Assembly (NCBI GenBank): GCA_037043015.1 | Contig: CM073327.1 | Coordinates: forward strand, 6,678,727 to 6,742,726 | Reading direction: 5' to 3' | DNA from: Bryum argenteum | Lineage: Eukaryota; Streptophyta; Bryopsida; Bryales; Bryaceae | Length of the DNA stretch: 64,000 nucleotides | Part shown: positions 1 through 11,998 of the stretch, one piece after another | Position numbering within the stretch: position 1 is the first letter of the stretch | How the letters are laid out: every line of letters starts with the position of its first letter | Program-made: the position numbers and the translations under genes | The notes under the pieces: model-generated | Told to the model about the DNA's origin: nothing | What the model saw: only the letters and a program-made list of their open reading frames with translations | The model's database searches: none

Positions 1-321
1 ACCAAGCTCATGAAGCTCTTTACGTAAAGTTGACATGCCCACGGAAGATGTCACATTGCTGCACAATTCTGCAAGAGGAGCACGACGATTACTACTAAGA
101 TCTCTATGGAGCCTTCTCCTATCTCGATCACTCATGTTTTTCGGCCTACCGGATCTACTTGTTGGCAATACAGAGCCACTAATTCTAAATCGCTTGAGAA
201 TCCTTGAAATAGTCGATTTTGGCCTTCCTACAATGTTTCCAATTTCACTCACCGACATGTCAGCTTTCTGCATACCAACTATCATGTGTCGTATATCATT
301 TGATACATAACTCCTTGTCAT
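1..321 (-). CDS. Tc1-like transposase, N-terminal part, open to the window edge
   Basis: Read from the ATG at 321 on the minus strand, 107 codons run without a stop to the window edge. The segment has the Tc1-type DNA-binding layout: a helix-turn-helix containing MSVSEIGNIVGRPKSTISRI (residues 22-41), then a basic linker with RSGRPKNMSDRDRRRL and a second helical region (residues about 60-107). In the family this part binds the terminal repeats, and the DDE catalytic core follows. Unlike the copy at 18.6-18.9 kb, which has a one-base deletion and a second disrupted stretch here, this copy is intact as far as it can be seen. Whether the catalytic part is intact cannot be judged. Confidence 0.85.
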   Translation of the reverse strand, partial: MTRSYVSNDIRHMIVGMQKADMSVSEIGNIVGRPKSTISRILKRFRISGSVLPTSRSGRPKNMSDRDRRRLHRDLSSNRRAPLAELCSNVTSSVGMSTLRKELHELG

Positions 322-792
322 GGTGCACAATCCTCAAACAACACTTACATCCACAAAAAGTTTGATAAAAAAGGTCCTAACAACAACACAGAAACGATAT
401 GTTTGACAAACAGGACTTGTTGCACACAACTTTTCTAAGAAATGTGTACCATCAAGATGACTTACAAACAAGTATGTGTATCTCTGGACCCTCCCAAGCT
501 CAAACATACTCAAAATCTGATATCCCAGAGAAGAAGTGATCACATTAAGAAGGGTACCCTTTTCCAAGATTTTTAAGCATGATGGCAATTTTGGTAGACA
601 CATGGCAATGGATGCCTCTTTATATTTAGAAAATGCTTGGTGTATGAAGGTAACTGGAACACCTTCCATGATGCAAAAAATCTCATGGAGATGTGATGAT
701 TATCATGCCAACACCACCATTCTAAAACAGGCCATGGGATATGTTTTAAGTGAAAAAACAGAGTGTGTTGCAACACTTGTTGGAGGGTACTG
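1..792 (-). mobile_element. Tc1/mariner-type DNA transposon, copy 1, cut by the window edge
   Basis: The sequence matches 18621-19408 almost base for base and ends in the same terminal repeat, whose outer 18 bases read CAGTACCCTCCAACAAGT on the minus strand (775-792). A TA dinucleotide follows at 793-794, as expected for a Tc1/mariner target duplication. The left terminus lies outside the window. The transposase start is on the minus strand at 321, so only the N-terminal third is visible. About 450 bp of non-coding subterminal sequence separates the start codon from the terminus. Confidence 0.9.
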
Positions 793-794
793 TA

Positions 795-1980
795 CACAAC
801 GCACTTCAAGCAACTAAACTCGACGATCCACTTAACTACCAGTCTGCTATAAATCGCCTTGGAAAACTCTAAGTTTCATCAAGAGAGAAGACGTGATTCC
901 TTCCTCGCTTGCATCGAGTCTCTGTAGCCGCAGCACAAGAACACCTAGAGCTCAGCTGCAGAACGCCGTTCTTGAATTCTATTGGATGGTCGGCTTCGCA
1001 GGCTTGGAGTGCGGCCCTTACTTGAGATTTTCTAAAGAGCGAGTCGTAATCAGCAAGATACCGCACCCTCGCTTGCTTTATACACCATTAAGGTAGAAGT
1101 ACCTAAAACCACGAGCACCCCAGTATCAACTTATAGGTCTCCCCATAACCGCACCTAGCCTTAACTAGCATTGTCAGAACACTCAATTCAAACTGACCAA
1201 TCAAAACAATAAAAAAGCTCGTGGTTTTGGGTCGAATCATGAATGGAAATTTGTACCAGCTAAGGTGGTTTTTGCATACCCTATAGGTTGATTACGGATC
1301 CTGCAGTACTTTACTGTTTGAAAATTTGTATTAATTCATGTGTTTTACAAAAAAATATAAAAAAATTACAAACCTTCCAAAAAACTATCTTGCCACCCCA
1401 GAAAAGTACCCACTATAAATAAACCAGTTACAAATGGGCAAATTTTCTTATGTTGGTGGTTATGGGTACTGACTGTAGATGTTGCACTTGGTGTGGAGAT
1501 TGAGGGGAGGTGTCACGCACATGTATCACAACTAGGATTCAATTGAAATGAAAAAATCGTGAGAAAAAATGAGACGATCTTCATTCCATGAAATTTTCAT
1601 ATGGAGAATTTTGCCCTTGTTTCGTTGCGCTCACTCTTTCACTGCCTCGTTCGTGCGGATCAGGTGGCCGAGGGTTGAGAAGACGGGTGCTGGGACCACC
1701 GCAAGAAATAGCCAAGCGCCATCGTCTCTCCTCTCCCGCACTCCCTCTCAACCTGACCCTCACGAGAAGTCGATGCAGCGGCAGGACCTGAGGCTATGTA
1801 AATGTTGAGCTTTTAGAGTAAAATTTAACCTTCCGAACACTTGGATATAGCATAAAACTTGTGGGAGTGTTCACATTAAGTAAATTGTAATCTTATTTAA
1901 AGAAGAAATTATTTTTAGTTTCTTGTAACTGACATTAGCTTAAAGTAAATGCCAAAAGTAGAGTATTTTGAGCTATCCAA

Positions 1981-2038
<58 letters not shown>

Positions 2039-2281
2039 AGGTGAGTGTATCTTTATATATTCAACTATCATGGCGTCCTCAAGTAGTGATAATTGGTAAG
2101 ATAAGAATTATCTATTTCTGTTTAATCTTGAATATAGTATACTTTCTCTAGATAGTGTGGAATATAAATTTAAACATCCAAGTATAATATTTGAAATTAT
2201 TTTGTGAGGGTTCATTATTTCATTTACATTTTATCTCACTTGGTTTTCATGGTATAAATATTATCTTGTATATGTTTCAGA
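795..2281. other. Intergenic, no gene recognised; contains an (AT)n tract
   Basis: No coding frame longer than about 80 codons with a recognisable domain is present on either strand. A pure TA/AT dinucleotide tract runs from about 1982 to 2034. A GC-richer island at about 1620-1800 shows no clear coding signal. Confidence 0.6.
1982..2034. repeat. (AT)n microsatellite
   Basis: About 26 uninterrupted TA dinucleotides. The length may be unstable or assembly-dependent. Confidence 0.98.
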
Positions 2282-2545
2282 TTGCAAAACTTGGTGGTGT
2301 GTGGTTGTAACTATGAGTGTAGCAAATTTCGTGAAGGTTTCAGACACAGAACCGAAGTTGCGCGAAGAGCTCATATTCAGCATGATGCGGTAGGGACTCG
2401 CAATATTAATACAAGGTCATTCATTTGTTATTGTAGCATGTGTGGTGGGAACGCAATAAAATTTAAACAAACAATCTATCGCCATATACAAGGTGACAGT
2501 GTTAGAGTCCAACAAAAAAACAATTTTACCTCCTACTACCATTGA
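2282..2545 (+). CDS. Unrecognised ORF with a Cys/His-rich stretch, possibly a transposon relic
   Basis: An 87-codon frame. It carries CYCSMCGG followed about ten residues later by HIQGD, which resembles the single zinc-binding finger at the start of some plant transposon proteins. A second Cys pair (CGCNYEC) lies near its start. It follows AT-rich DNA, has no obvious promoter, and the downstream frames (to about 2880) do not continue a known domain. I do not recognise the family; a chance frame or a fragment of a degraded DNA transposon are both plausible. Confidence 0.25.
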   Translation: MQNLVVCGCNYECSKFREGFRHRTEVARRAHIQHDAVGTRNINTRSFICYCSMCGGNAIKFKQTIYRHIQGDSVRVQQKNNFTSYYH

Positions 2546-2638
2546 TGATATTCATAGACCTAACATTGTATCTTGCTCAAATATCCCAATTGAAATTCGA
2601 AATCCAATCGTCCAGAGATTTCATCTATTGAAAAGCAA

Positions 2639-2884
2639 TTGATATTTATGATAATAAAATTTCAAGCGTTATTGGATTCATCAGATGTCTCTATTTCCAA
2701 TCAAGATATTATATTCAAGGTTTTATTTACCGATATCGGTGACAACAGCGAACAAAGTGATAAAGGTTTGTTTTCCCTTTTGCGAATGCTTCCAGAAACA
2801 TGGAATGGTGAAGTTGACGGGGATTCTTTTAATAAGGTTAAGAAACTGGATGGATGGAAGAAAGAAAGAAAAAATAAAAAATAA
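2639..2884 (+). other. Unrecognised 81-codon frame ending in A-rich repeats
   Basis: The frame ends in a Lys-rich tail encoded by an AAATAAAA-type low-complexity tract (2868-2930). No domain is visible. The frame could be chance or the remnant of the same degraded element as 2282-2545. Confidence 0.15.
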
Positions 2885-3349
2885 ATAATAAAAAATAAAA
2901 AAATAAAAAATAAAAAAAAATAAAAATAAAACTTGGTTTGATAAAACGATGTTGTTATAAATTGTGGATTGGATCATCTGAACATTCTCATGAACTAATC
3001 CCAACGTGCAATCTCACAAATGAAATCTTCTTTACTCAATTTATTAATATCTTTTATCTTAGGATATGATTGATGAGTTTTTCTCTTTGAGTTATCCATT
3101 CATAAATATTTTTATTGACCTCTACTCTTGATTCACAACCTATAAGTACTTGATATATAGTCAAGTGATCAAAATCAAAAAAAGAATCAAAATATGAACA
3201 AACATAAGTATCTTCTACGACTTTTCTGTGTTTCTTTATTTTTTTATAAACAAATTTTCAACATTTTAGTATTTTCATTTTCAAAAATATCTTCAACATT
3301 ATTTAGGGCAAGGTCACCTTCTTCAATTCTAATTTGGTCATTAGTATTT

Positions 3350-3431
3350 TCAAGAGCAAGAAATTCTTGGGAATTTTCTAAAATTCTTGGAAATTTTCTA
3401 AAATTCTTGGGAATTTTCTAAAATTCTTGAA
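3350..3431. repeat. Short tandem repeat, about 20-21 bp unit, three to four copies
   Basis: The unit AAATTCTTGGGAATTTTCT recurs with one-base variation. Each unit is itself partly self-complementary (ATTCTTGG/GAATTTTC). Confidence 0.85.
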
Positions 3432-3549
3432 AATTCAATCAATGCATTCATTTTTGTTTAATAATTTTTTAGTAATATTGTTCTTGTGTTATGAAGTAAT
3501 CATAAAGATCCTCTTCTTTCCAAATCATGGTATGAGTTGTTCTGTTCCC

Positions 3550-3552
<3 letters not shown>

Positions 3553-3596
<44 letters not shown>
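3553..3596. repeat. Poly(A) tract, 44 bp
   Basis: An uninterrupted run of A. The flanking sequence (3600-3980) has no recognisable coding domain. The tract could mark the tail of an old retroposed sequence, but no target duplication is evident. Confidence 0.9.
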
Positions 3597-3597
<1 letters not shown>

Positions 3598-4119
3598 ATT
3601 TAAACTAGTGGGCCTTGCTTTTTGAAAAGCTTTACATTTCTCAATAGCTATCTTATTATCTATATAATTACAAAATAGCAAAGATGCATTTTCTTCCGTA
3701 GCATGTGTAAACCAATTTCTGATTCTGGCTTGCATCCTCTCAAAATCTTTGTATGCATGTGGGTGACATTTCTACAAGTACAGTGTTTTTTGCACAAAAA
3801 ATGCAAAGAAAAATAGTTTTGCGATGCATTTCGGATTGTCTTGGAGAAACACTCGATGATAACTCAAACCCGGGTCAGAGGAACTTTCATGTACCACGTA
3901 CATCAATGAACTTTTGTCTTGGGGGGCTCCTATTCCAACATTTTTAGTCTCCAAGTGCATACCAAATAAATTTGACAAAATCTTGGTCTCTCCTTAAGGC
4001 TGCTTGTACAGTTAGGTTACTGTTTAAAATTGCTGTCGGTCCGCGTTCTCCTAGAATCAGTAGGTTAGTAATTAAGATTAGTTAAAATAGTGTTGTGGTG
4101 TGATAAATATGGGCAAAGA

Positions 4120-5320
4120 TCCCCAAGATGGTTCATTGTGCAGTTACAACTTCAGTAGTACTCGAGGCGGTTTAGGATGTAGGGTTTAGGGTACATATTC
4201 GTGAGCACTCTCTTGCGATATGATATTAGAGTCATCTATAACATTGAGATGCTAGAAAAAAATTCTTCGAAAGAAGCTCTTAAACCAAAATTCATTAGTC
4301 AGAAAATTTTGTGTGATTGAAAAAAGATTCATCTTCGTCTCAAATGATGAATGACTATCTTAAAATATCTACAAAGCTCTCATCGATTAGAATGGAGCCA
4401 GTAATGCTCAACCCAGGAACCGTGCCGAAGAAGTCGATCACATGGAGGTGGAGAGTTCTCATACGATACACAACGTGAAGAGAAAGATCTCAGAGGGGAA
4501 CTTTTGCATTCATCCTGAGGACCAGGCATTGTACCTTCGGGGCGCAACCGGCCAGGAATGGCTGGAAGATAGTCGACCAGACGTTAGCCAGCTACAACAT
4601 CCAACAGGGGTCAACGGTGCACTTGCTTGAGAGCTACGGAGATAATCATAATCACACGAGAGTCAATGGTGTCGGGAATGGTGCAGATATTTGTGAAATT
4701 GCCAACGGCAGACATGATAATCCTATCGGTGAAGAGGCGTAACACCATCGACGAGGTAAGGGTAAAGATTCAGGGCAAGTACCGGTTGATGTTAGAGGGC
4801 GAGTGAGGAGACAAATTGTGAAAATATAGAATCGAAATTGGACTCTAGCCCCGTTTTCGAAGACTGGTGTTATCTTGCAGTCAAAATCGCTTTCGTTACT
4901 TTCGAGAATGTAAAGAAATGAGAAAAAAAACTCCCTCCTTTCTAAGAGGGCAAGGCCTCTGAAAGAAACTTGCCGTGCGCATGCGTACAGTTCTTCACCA
5001 TCAGTCCCCAAGATTTCTAAATAAATCATCTCTTTAACAATCTTTTCACCTCTCAGTCCGGGTTATCAAATTCTCACTTTTATCGGGCAGTCATACGAAG
5101 GTCGACATAGCAGGTTCTAAGAGCCGTTTCTAGTATTCAGGAAACATATGTTGTGTGACATATGCTGTGATGGTGCCTTGTGGGTTAAACTCCACCAAAC
5201 TACAAATTCTGTATGCGGTGCCTCGGTGTTATGATTTTCAAACTTACATCCAAAGATATCTTTGAGGGAACGCTCTGTTAACATTCTGTGGTGAAAGCAG
5301 TGTGATTTCATTCATTTGGC
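4120..5320. repeat. Duplicated block E (copy 1; copy 2 at about 11230-12320)
   Basis: The two segments align in direct orientation at clearly high but imperfect identity. Shared stretches include CTCTTAAACCAAAATTCA, the ubiquitin-like relic and the sequence around TGCCGTGCGCATGC. In both cases a minus-strand polyubiquitin unit lies just to the right, so block E plus polyubiquitin was duplicated as one piece of roughly 3 kb. Confidence 0.85.
4395..4815 (+). pseudogene. Degenerate ubiquitin-like relic E1 (two modules)
   Basis: The first module is recognisable from LEVESS-like residues (the phrase MEVESSHTIHNVKRKI), then HPEDQALYLRGATG (matching the ubiquitin segment [12 protein letters not shown]) and EWLEDSR. 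The C-terminal hydrophobic strand and the RLRGG tail are lost to a frameshift. A second module starts at about 4680 with VQIFVKLPTADMIILSVKRR and NTIDEVRVKIQGK, then decays. A one-base difference from relic E2 near 4437-4445 breaks the frame ahead of the first module. The relic faces polyubiquitin A tail to tail and has no intact reading frame, so I call it a pseudogene. Confidence 0.8.
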
Positions 5321-6022
5321 TCTTGGATGGTGTTGATTTTATTATTGTAATCGAGTAAACAGAATGTGCACAGCGTCCAGTAGTTTCGGCAGAATATCAA
5401 GTTCCCCTAATTTACAACGCGAAGCGGAGAGCTCTGACTTTTCTTTATCAAACACCTCTCGTCGAGGCCCTATGTTCATAGATCTTTCCAAGGAATCCTA
5501 TTGGTTCATGTATACTCATAATCATCATGCGACTTATCTCCATGGAACAGAATATCACAATATTTCCCACTGCTGCCCAAGCGATATCTTTTGCAGATCA
5601 ATATGCCCTACTTGAAGCCAGTTGCCCTGGTAAATGACAATCGCAGAGAGCTTTCAAATTACTGGACGATAATGCACTGCAGCCATGAAACAAAATGCTC
5701 TGATACTTATTCATCATGCTGGCTAAAACACGAGAGCTTCACATAGAGGCCGAATTGTACGATCATATCAAAACTTAAAGAATAAGCTTACAAATTGTCG
5801 TTGCGCGAAAAATTTGAACAATGCCAAGGCACAGCCATTCTTGCATTCGGCCAAAGAAAAGCAAACAGTGAGATGCACACAAAAAAGAAGTATACACATT
5901 CAAAGATGAAGTTAAAATGGCCAAAAGGCGGCAGTCGTATTTGTATTCAATGTTGATCAAATCAAAAAAGACAACTGTCCCTTTCTCTATACAAGGCCGT
6001 AGTTCAGTAACAAGATGACAAT
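5030..6022. other. 3' flank of polyubiquitin A, no independent gene seen
   Basis: The sequence is homologous, in inverted orientation, to 21000-22100 downstream of polyubiquitin C. An example is the stretch around 5340-5420 against the region near 21600-21680. The counterpart downstream of B is about 450 bp shorter. The short frames here have no recognisable domain. Confidence 0.7.
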
Positions 6023-7199
<1,177 letters not shown>

Positions 7200-7296
7200 A
7201 AGCAGAAACTCTCACAACTGCAAGTACTCTCCAAAATCTGCGATCCTGGGCTCGAAATGGAAAATGCAGAAAGTGAAGAGAAGCAGGGCTCTAGGC

Positions 7297-7306
7297 TTCT
7301 TGTACT
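7297..7306 (-). promoter_or_regulatory. Decayed TATA box position of polyubiquitin A
   Basis: The minus strand reads AGTACAAGAA where B and C read AGTATAAGAA in the same alignment. The C for T change breaks the TATAA core. The flanking leader is otherwise well conserved, including the GTTTCTGCTTTTGGTGAAATC block just before the start. Confidence 0.6.
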
Positions 7307-7689
7307 CGAGGGAAGTCAGTCACTGCAGACAGACCAGGCAATGGAATTTGGCGTACTCAACAACGCAGTGGAAGCTTACTCTTAATATAATGTCGGCAGA
7401 GTCGGTAGAGTGGGCAGAGTCGGCAGAGTCGGTAGTAAAGTATTCATTCATTATGTGTTAGAAATGAATGAAAGATATGTTTTTTCTATTTATTTTTTAT
7501 TTTTGTTGTTCTATTTTTCAACCTAGTGATGTAAGAAAATATGTGTACAAGTGCAACAAGAAAATTTAAAATTGTACAAGAAAATTTTTACACTCTTTGT
7601 AGGAGTTATAACAATTCAAAGATGTTAAAAAGAATGAGTTGAATATGTTTCGAGTTAAAAGTGAAAATTTGCAAAATCCTACCTTCTAA

Positions 7690-9215
7690 AACTATCGAAT
7701 TTTCTCAAAAGTGGTGATTTGTAACATGAAGGTGCACACTTTTAGAGTTATAACATTTGGCCCGTGCACAAGACATGGCCAATCCTTGCTTGGCTTCACC
7801 TTGGGCAACTTCATACTAGCAATTGCGTGCAGAGCCACTCCTTCTAGAAGTTAGTAATAACAGAAGGTATTTTTTGTGTTGCGTCAACACTTGCTAATCA
7901 TGTGGTAGGTGAGTGGTAGCAATGGGTAGGCTAGGGTACCCCTCGAGTTAGCCGGTCAACCATGGCAATGCACTTTTGTGTGACTTGCCGAAAGGCGGTT
8001 AGTCACGCCTCATCGTGGCCCCATATACACACATCGGAGATCCTACAGCCCCTCTGCAATGATTGTTGATATTTACATGAAGGTTAAGGAAAAGATCCTT
8101 TATAAGAGCTTTAGAAGTTGTAGTTTTGGCCATGGTTGAGATTCTTGCATTTTAGCCATGGCTCATATTTCCGCATTCTAGCCATAACTAAGATTTTTGC
8201 GTGAGCTTGACGTGAGTAGAGAGCAAGATGCAGATTTTTGTGACTCCTGAGAATGGTGAGACCATTGTTGTGGAGGTGGAGAGTCACGACACCATTGAAT
8301 GTGTCAAGAGCAAGATTCAGAAACAACAACTGTTGACGTTTCAAGGCAAGCAACTCGAGGGAGGACAAGCGCTCGCGGACTAAAAGATTGAGAAGGCAAA
8401 TATCCTTCATCTTGGGTTTCACCAAAGGGAAGGCATGGAGATTTTTGTGAAGATCGTGGCGGGTAAGATGATCGCGTTGGAAGTCGAGAGCTCTGATATT
8501 ATTGTTGATCTGAGGAGGAGGATCGAGAGCAAGGAGCCTTGGTATGTGTCTAGGCGATGGGGGACGATTCATTTTTGAGGAAAAGCCAATGGTGAAGGAT
8601 GAATGGTCATTAGCCGACTACAACATTGAGAATGGATCGATGGTGCACTGGTGTCCAAATCTGGATGGGCTCGAAGGTAAACCAAACAAACTGGCGTTCT
8701 ATGAAGAATAATTTGGAATCTTTCCACCAAAATGCATACATGAGGTTGAAAATTATATAGCATTGGTCCTAAGGGAGAAGAAGAGACGAAGGGGAATGCA
8801 AAGTTAGAGTGATATTTGAATGAAAGGGTCTTTGTAGGAATGTACTACACTCCAATGTCTCTTGCTCCCTACTTGCTTTTTCTAGTTGTTGTAGCCTCCT
8901 TCTTACTCATCATCTCAAACGGCGAGGCACTATCATGCAAGAGCTTCTTGAGAAATAAGATGGTATAAAGAGAGGCTAGAGGACACCACATTTGAAATGT
9001 AGTTTACACTTGCTTCAAAGTAAAATAAAAGTTCTTCACAGTTTCTTGACTCATTTCCACTTTTGATTCATCATACATTATCAAAGTGTAAGTTTCAAGG
9101 TACTCATATATTACCTTTCTTTGGAATAGGATGGCATCAAGTTTATCTACTACACCTTTTCTAATGAATGTCCTTTCGAAATCTGTGCCCTCTTTCGATA
9201 TAAGGACCCTAGGTA
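7690..9215. repeat. Duplicated block F (copy 1; copy 2 at about 22835-24400)
   Basis: A direct duplication of about 1.5 kb. Matching stretches run from the TTTGTAACA region (7716; 22856) through the F ubiquitin-like relics to ATATAAGGACCCTAG (9199; 24388). Identity is high but with many small differences, so this duplication is older than the B/C copy event. Confidence 0.88.
8228..8807 (+). pseudogene. Ubiquitin-like relic F1: two modules plus a conserved C-terminal tail
   Basis: The frame starts with [20 protein letters not shown] at 8228. Module 1 lacks about eight residues of the central loop ([10 protein letters not shown] replaces the Ile30-Leu43 segment). It keeps the GKQLEGG turn, and its module end is HQREG in place of RLRGG. 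Module 2 begins MEIFVKIVAGKMIALEVESS. Stops occur at about 8381 (in place of the Tyr of ADYKI) and again in module 2 and the tail, and there is a frameshift near 8540. The tail (CPNLDGLEGK, then REKKRRRGMQS before TAG at 8805-8807) is shared with F2. Family role is unknown; with several disablements this copy is not translatable as one protein. Confidence 0.82.
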
Positions 9216-9240
9216 GAGTCTTGCTAGATTTTTTTCTCGG

Positions 9241-9700
9241 GGACGACGACGAACAATGACTAGACGCCTATAAGGGGCTACTTTTCATCGGGAGTATCGC
9301 AAGAGGATTTATACCTGGGGCCGGATTGAGGGCCAGCCCGAATTCTTCAAATTTCAACCAATAGGATGGCTTGATTCTTTCAAATCGGGCCCAAGGACTT
9401 TATACTAGGGCCCAAGGACTTTATACTAGGGCCCAAGGACTTTATACTAGGGCCCAAGGACTTTATACTAGGGCCCGACCGAAATTTCAACTTATCCTAC
9501 GTGGCATCCTACGTGGCATTGTTTTGGCGCCAAAATCTTCGGGCCCAAGTGATGCAATTGGGACAAAGTTTACCCGGTCCCGAACTTCTCACCTTGGGCC
9601 CAAACCCTAGCCGTTCAATCTAGCCGGCCGGCCCCAGCTTGTGTATAAAGTGGGAATTTGGAATTTTCCTATGAGGGAAACCGGAAGATTGTGCATCTTG
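9241..9700. other. Intergenic with GGGCCC-rich tandem repeat and a possible TATA element
   Basis: Between block F and relic I the sequence is rich in GGGCCCAAG. A TGTATAAAGTGGG stretch near 9640-9652 looks like a TATA element, but no coding frame follows that I recognise. Confidence 0.4.
9387..9470. repeat. 21-bp tandem repeat, four perfect copies
   Basis: The unit GGGCCCAAGGACTTTATACTA is repeated four times without change, and a fifth unit is started. Twenty-one bases preserve a reading frame, so the repeat encodes a seven-residue repeat (RAQGLYT) in one frame, but nothing suggests that frame is used. Confidence 0.95.
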
Positions 9701-9719
9701 GGCGTCATACCCTCCAGAC

Positions 9720-11025
9720 AATAGGAATGAGAATTGTGAATGTTGGGCGTCACGGTCGTCTCTAAACCTCTCAGCGGCCTATGTTCGATAAAAAGAGCAG
9801 GCTCCGGCCACTGGCTGACATTGTAGTTTGCTAATGTACAGTGGGGTACAGAAATAATTCGAACTGAATTTGTAGGCAGTTTTTGAAAAAACTTCGAAAT
9901 GTGCCTACATACTCAAAAATGATCGGAATTGCAATCCGTAAAGGGTGTTGGAACCACGTTAGAGTGTTTTACACTATCATGGCAAAAAATTGCTTCTTTT
10001 TTGTGCAATTGTTCAAAGAACTAAAACTCTACATGTTCCATCTACAATTGACCATTGTCGCTTTGTGCTTCAATTACAATGTTCATTTTCACTTGCAAAA
10101 TTGATATGAGTGCCATAAGTTGTTCTTTAGATACTTGAGCTCATGCTTATTGAATCATTGATATGTTCCTTGTTTTCTTCTTGGGTAGGAGGAATGTCTT
10201 AGAATGTGCTTGTGTGACTATTCAATTTTTCTCAAAGCTTTCAAGCCATTCACACCACTAGAAATATCCTACAAGGACTTAAAGGATGGTTTGATAAAGT
10301 TAGGGTGCTTACTTTCATAAGCTCATTGCCAAACTCAAATTCTTTTAGCATTCTCGCCGAGTTTAAATCAAAGTTCAATTTCACACCTTAAGTGTTGATT
10401 GGAAATTTATCACAAAACTACTCCAACTCAAAAGTTTAGAGGGAGCAAGTATTTTTGAACATTCAACAATGAGCTCAAGTATCTAAAGAACAAATTATGG
10501 CATTCATATCAATTTTGCAAGTGAAAATGAACATTGTAATTGAAGCACAAAGCGACAATGGTCAATTGTAGATGGAACATGTAGAGTTTTAGTTCTTTGA
10601 ACAATTGCACAAAAAAGAAGCAATTTTTTGCCATGATAGTGTAAAACACTCTAACGTGGTTCCAACACCCTTTACGGATTGCAATTCCGATTATTTTTGA
10701 GTATGTAGGCACATTTCGAAGTTTTTTCAAAAACTGCCTTCAAATTCAGTTCGAATTATTTCTGTACCCCACTGTACAGTTATCGTCCCGCAATTCCTGC
10801 ACCGACGTTGTTAGAGCGAACAATCTCTGCGTGCATGGAGGAATGAACGTCCGTAACTGGATCAGCTTTCTTCACCCTGTAAACGGTATCATCTCAATAC
10901 CAAAAAAATTGCAATAATTGCGCTTATCGATCATCACAAGCATTTCCATGAATCCCCTCGGCCGATACACAAGATGAAGAGTAGACCCCTGCTTGATGTT
11001 GTAGTCTGCTGGCGTACATTCTCAG
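9720..11025 (-). pseudogene. Ubiquitin-like relic I, split by a transposon
   Basis: On the minus strand, about 11010-10945 encodes the end of one module (NIKQGSTLHLVYRPRGF, compare [17 protein letters not shown]). A second module follows with EMLVMIDKR and then a DTVYRVKKAD segment, out of frame with each other. That module reads QELRDDNC up to 10777, where the 936-bp element at 9839-10774 is inserted. After removing the element and one TA copy it continues TLANYNVSQWPEPAL from 9836 downward. This matches [19 protein letters not shown] of ubiquitin. Stops and frameshifts make it a pseudogene even without the insertion. Confidence 0.72.
9839..10774. mobile_element. TA-target foldback-like element, 936 bp, with about 310-bp inverted repeats
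   Basis: Both ends read CAGTGGGGTACAGAAATAAT inward and are flanked by TA (9837-9838 and 10775-10776). The inverted arms run from 9839 to about 10148 and from about 10465 to 10774 with few mismatches. The centre of about 315 bp encodes nothing recognisable. CAGT ends and a TA duplication fit a non-autonomous Tc1/mariner relative. A partial relative occurs at about 16822-17339. Confidence 0.92.
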
Positions 11026-11211
11026 TCCGGATATATAAGATGTATAGGTTTCTACATTCTGCGCGTTTGGGGATTAATCCTCGCGCGAATGAAATTTTCA
11101 TAGCGCGAATGAAATTTTCATAGTTCAACTATATAAATCAATTAGTTCTTCCGAGCATCCCCAGGAGACTAGGAATGGGAGTGGCTTATTGCAACGAGGT
11201 AAGAGGGGAGG

Positions 11212-11998
11212 CGTTATTAGCATCCCAAGGGGAGGCATGCACATATTCGTGACTATGGGTGAGGACTCTGTTGCGATATTAGAGTCATTCATAACATTGG
11301 GACGCTCGAGAAAAATTTCCTTATAATAAGCTCTTAAACCAAAATTCAGTAGTTAGAAAATTTTGTATGATTGAAAAAAGATTCATTTTTGTCTCAAACG
11401 ATGATTGACTATCATACAAGCTCTGATTGATTAGAATGGTTCGTAACCTCACAAAGCCAGTGGTGCTCAACCCAGGAACCGTGCCGAAGAAGTCGATCAC
11501 ATTGGAGAGTTCTGATACGAATCACAACGTGAAGAGATAGATCTCAGAGGGGATTCATGTTCTGTATTCATCCTGAGGACCAGGCGTTGTACCGTCGGGG
11601 CACCACCGGCCCGCAATGGCTGGAAGATAGTCGGACGTTAGCCAGCTACAACATCAGGGAAGGGTCTACTCTTCATCTTGAGTATCGGCCGAAGGGGTTC
11701 ATGCACATACTCGTGACGAAGAAGAAGAGGACATATAAATTGGAGGTGGAGAGTCCTGATTCCATTTACATTGTTAAGATGATGATCAGGTCATGATGCG
11801 CATTCGCCTATGCAAAGGTTGTACTCAATGGCAACGTCCAAGAAATTCCAGGGTGATGGTTGGACTTTAGCCGATTACAAAATCGTGGAGGGGTTTACTC
11901 TTCTTGAACGCTTGCCGCGGGGAGGCATATAGATTTTCGTGAATACCAAGATGCAAATCGGGAATGCCACTCTTAAGATTAACAGTCCTGAAAGAAAC
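11212..11998 (+). pseudogene. Degenerate ubiquitin-like relic E2 (three to four modules)
   Basis: The relic starts with a module end (IPRGG) and MHIFVTMGEDSV near 11230. A second module has KKSITLESSDT, HPEDQALYRRGTTG, EWLEDSRTLASYNIREGST-like residues and ends HLEYRPKGF (about 11487-11700). A third begins MHILVTKKKRTYKLEVESPD (11701) and breaks at 11796; its end is visible as WTLADYKIVEG and LPRGG (about 11860-11930) in another frame. A fourth starts near 11931 and fades at about 11998. It faces polyubiquitin B tail to tail, and 617 bp separate its end from B's stop. Confidence 0.8.

Noticed and set aside
536..817. Frame of 93 codons near the left edge, repeated at 19152
   Set aside because: Lies in the non-coding subterminal part of the Tc1 element on the strand opposite the transposase; the repetition follows from the transposon copies.
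9387..9470. Possible CRISPR-like direct repeat array
   Set aside because: The 21-bp units are contiguous without spacers and the genome is eukaryotic; it is a minisatellite.
9883..10730. Two copies of a 73-codon frame facing each other
   Set aside because: They are the two arms of the foldback element, not a gene pair.
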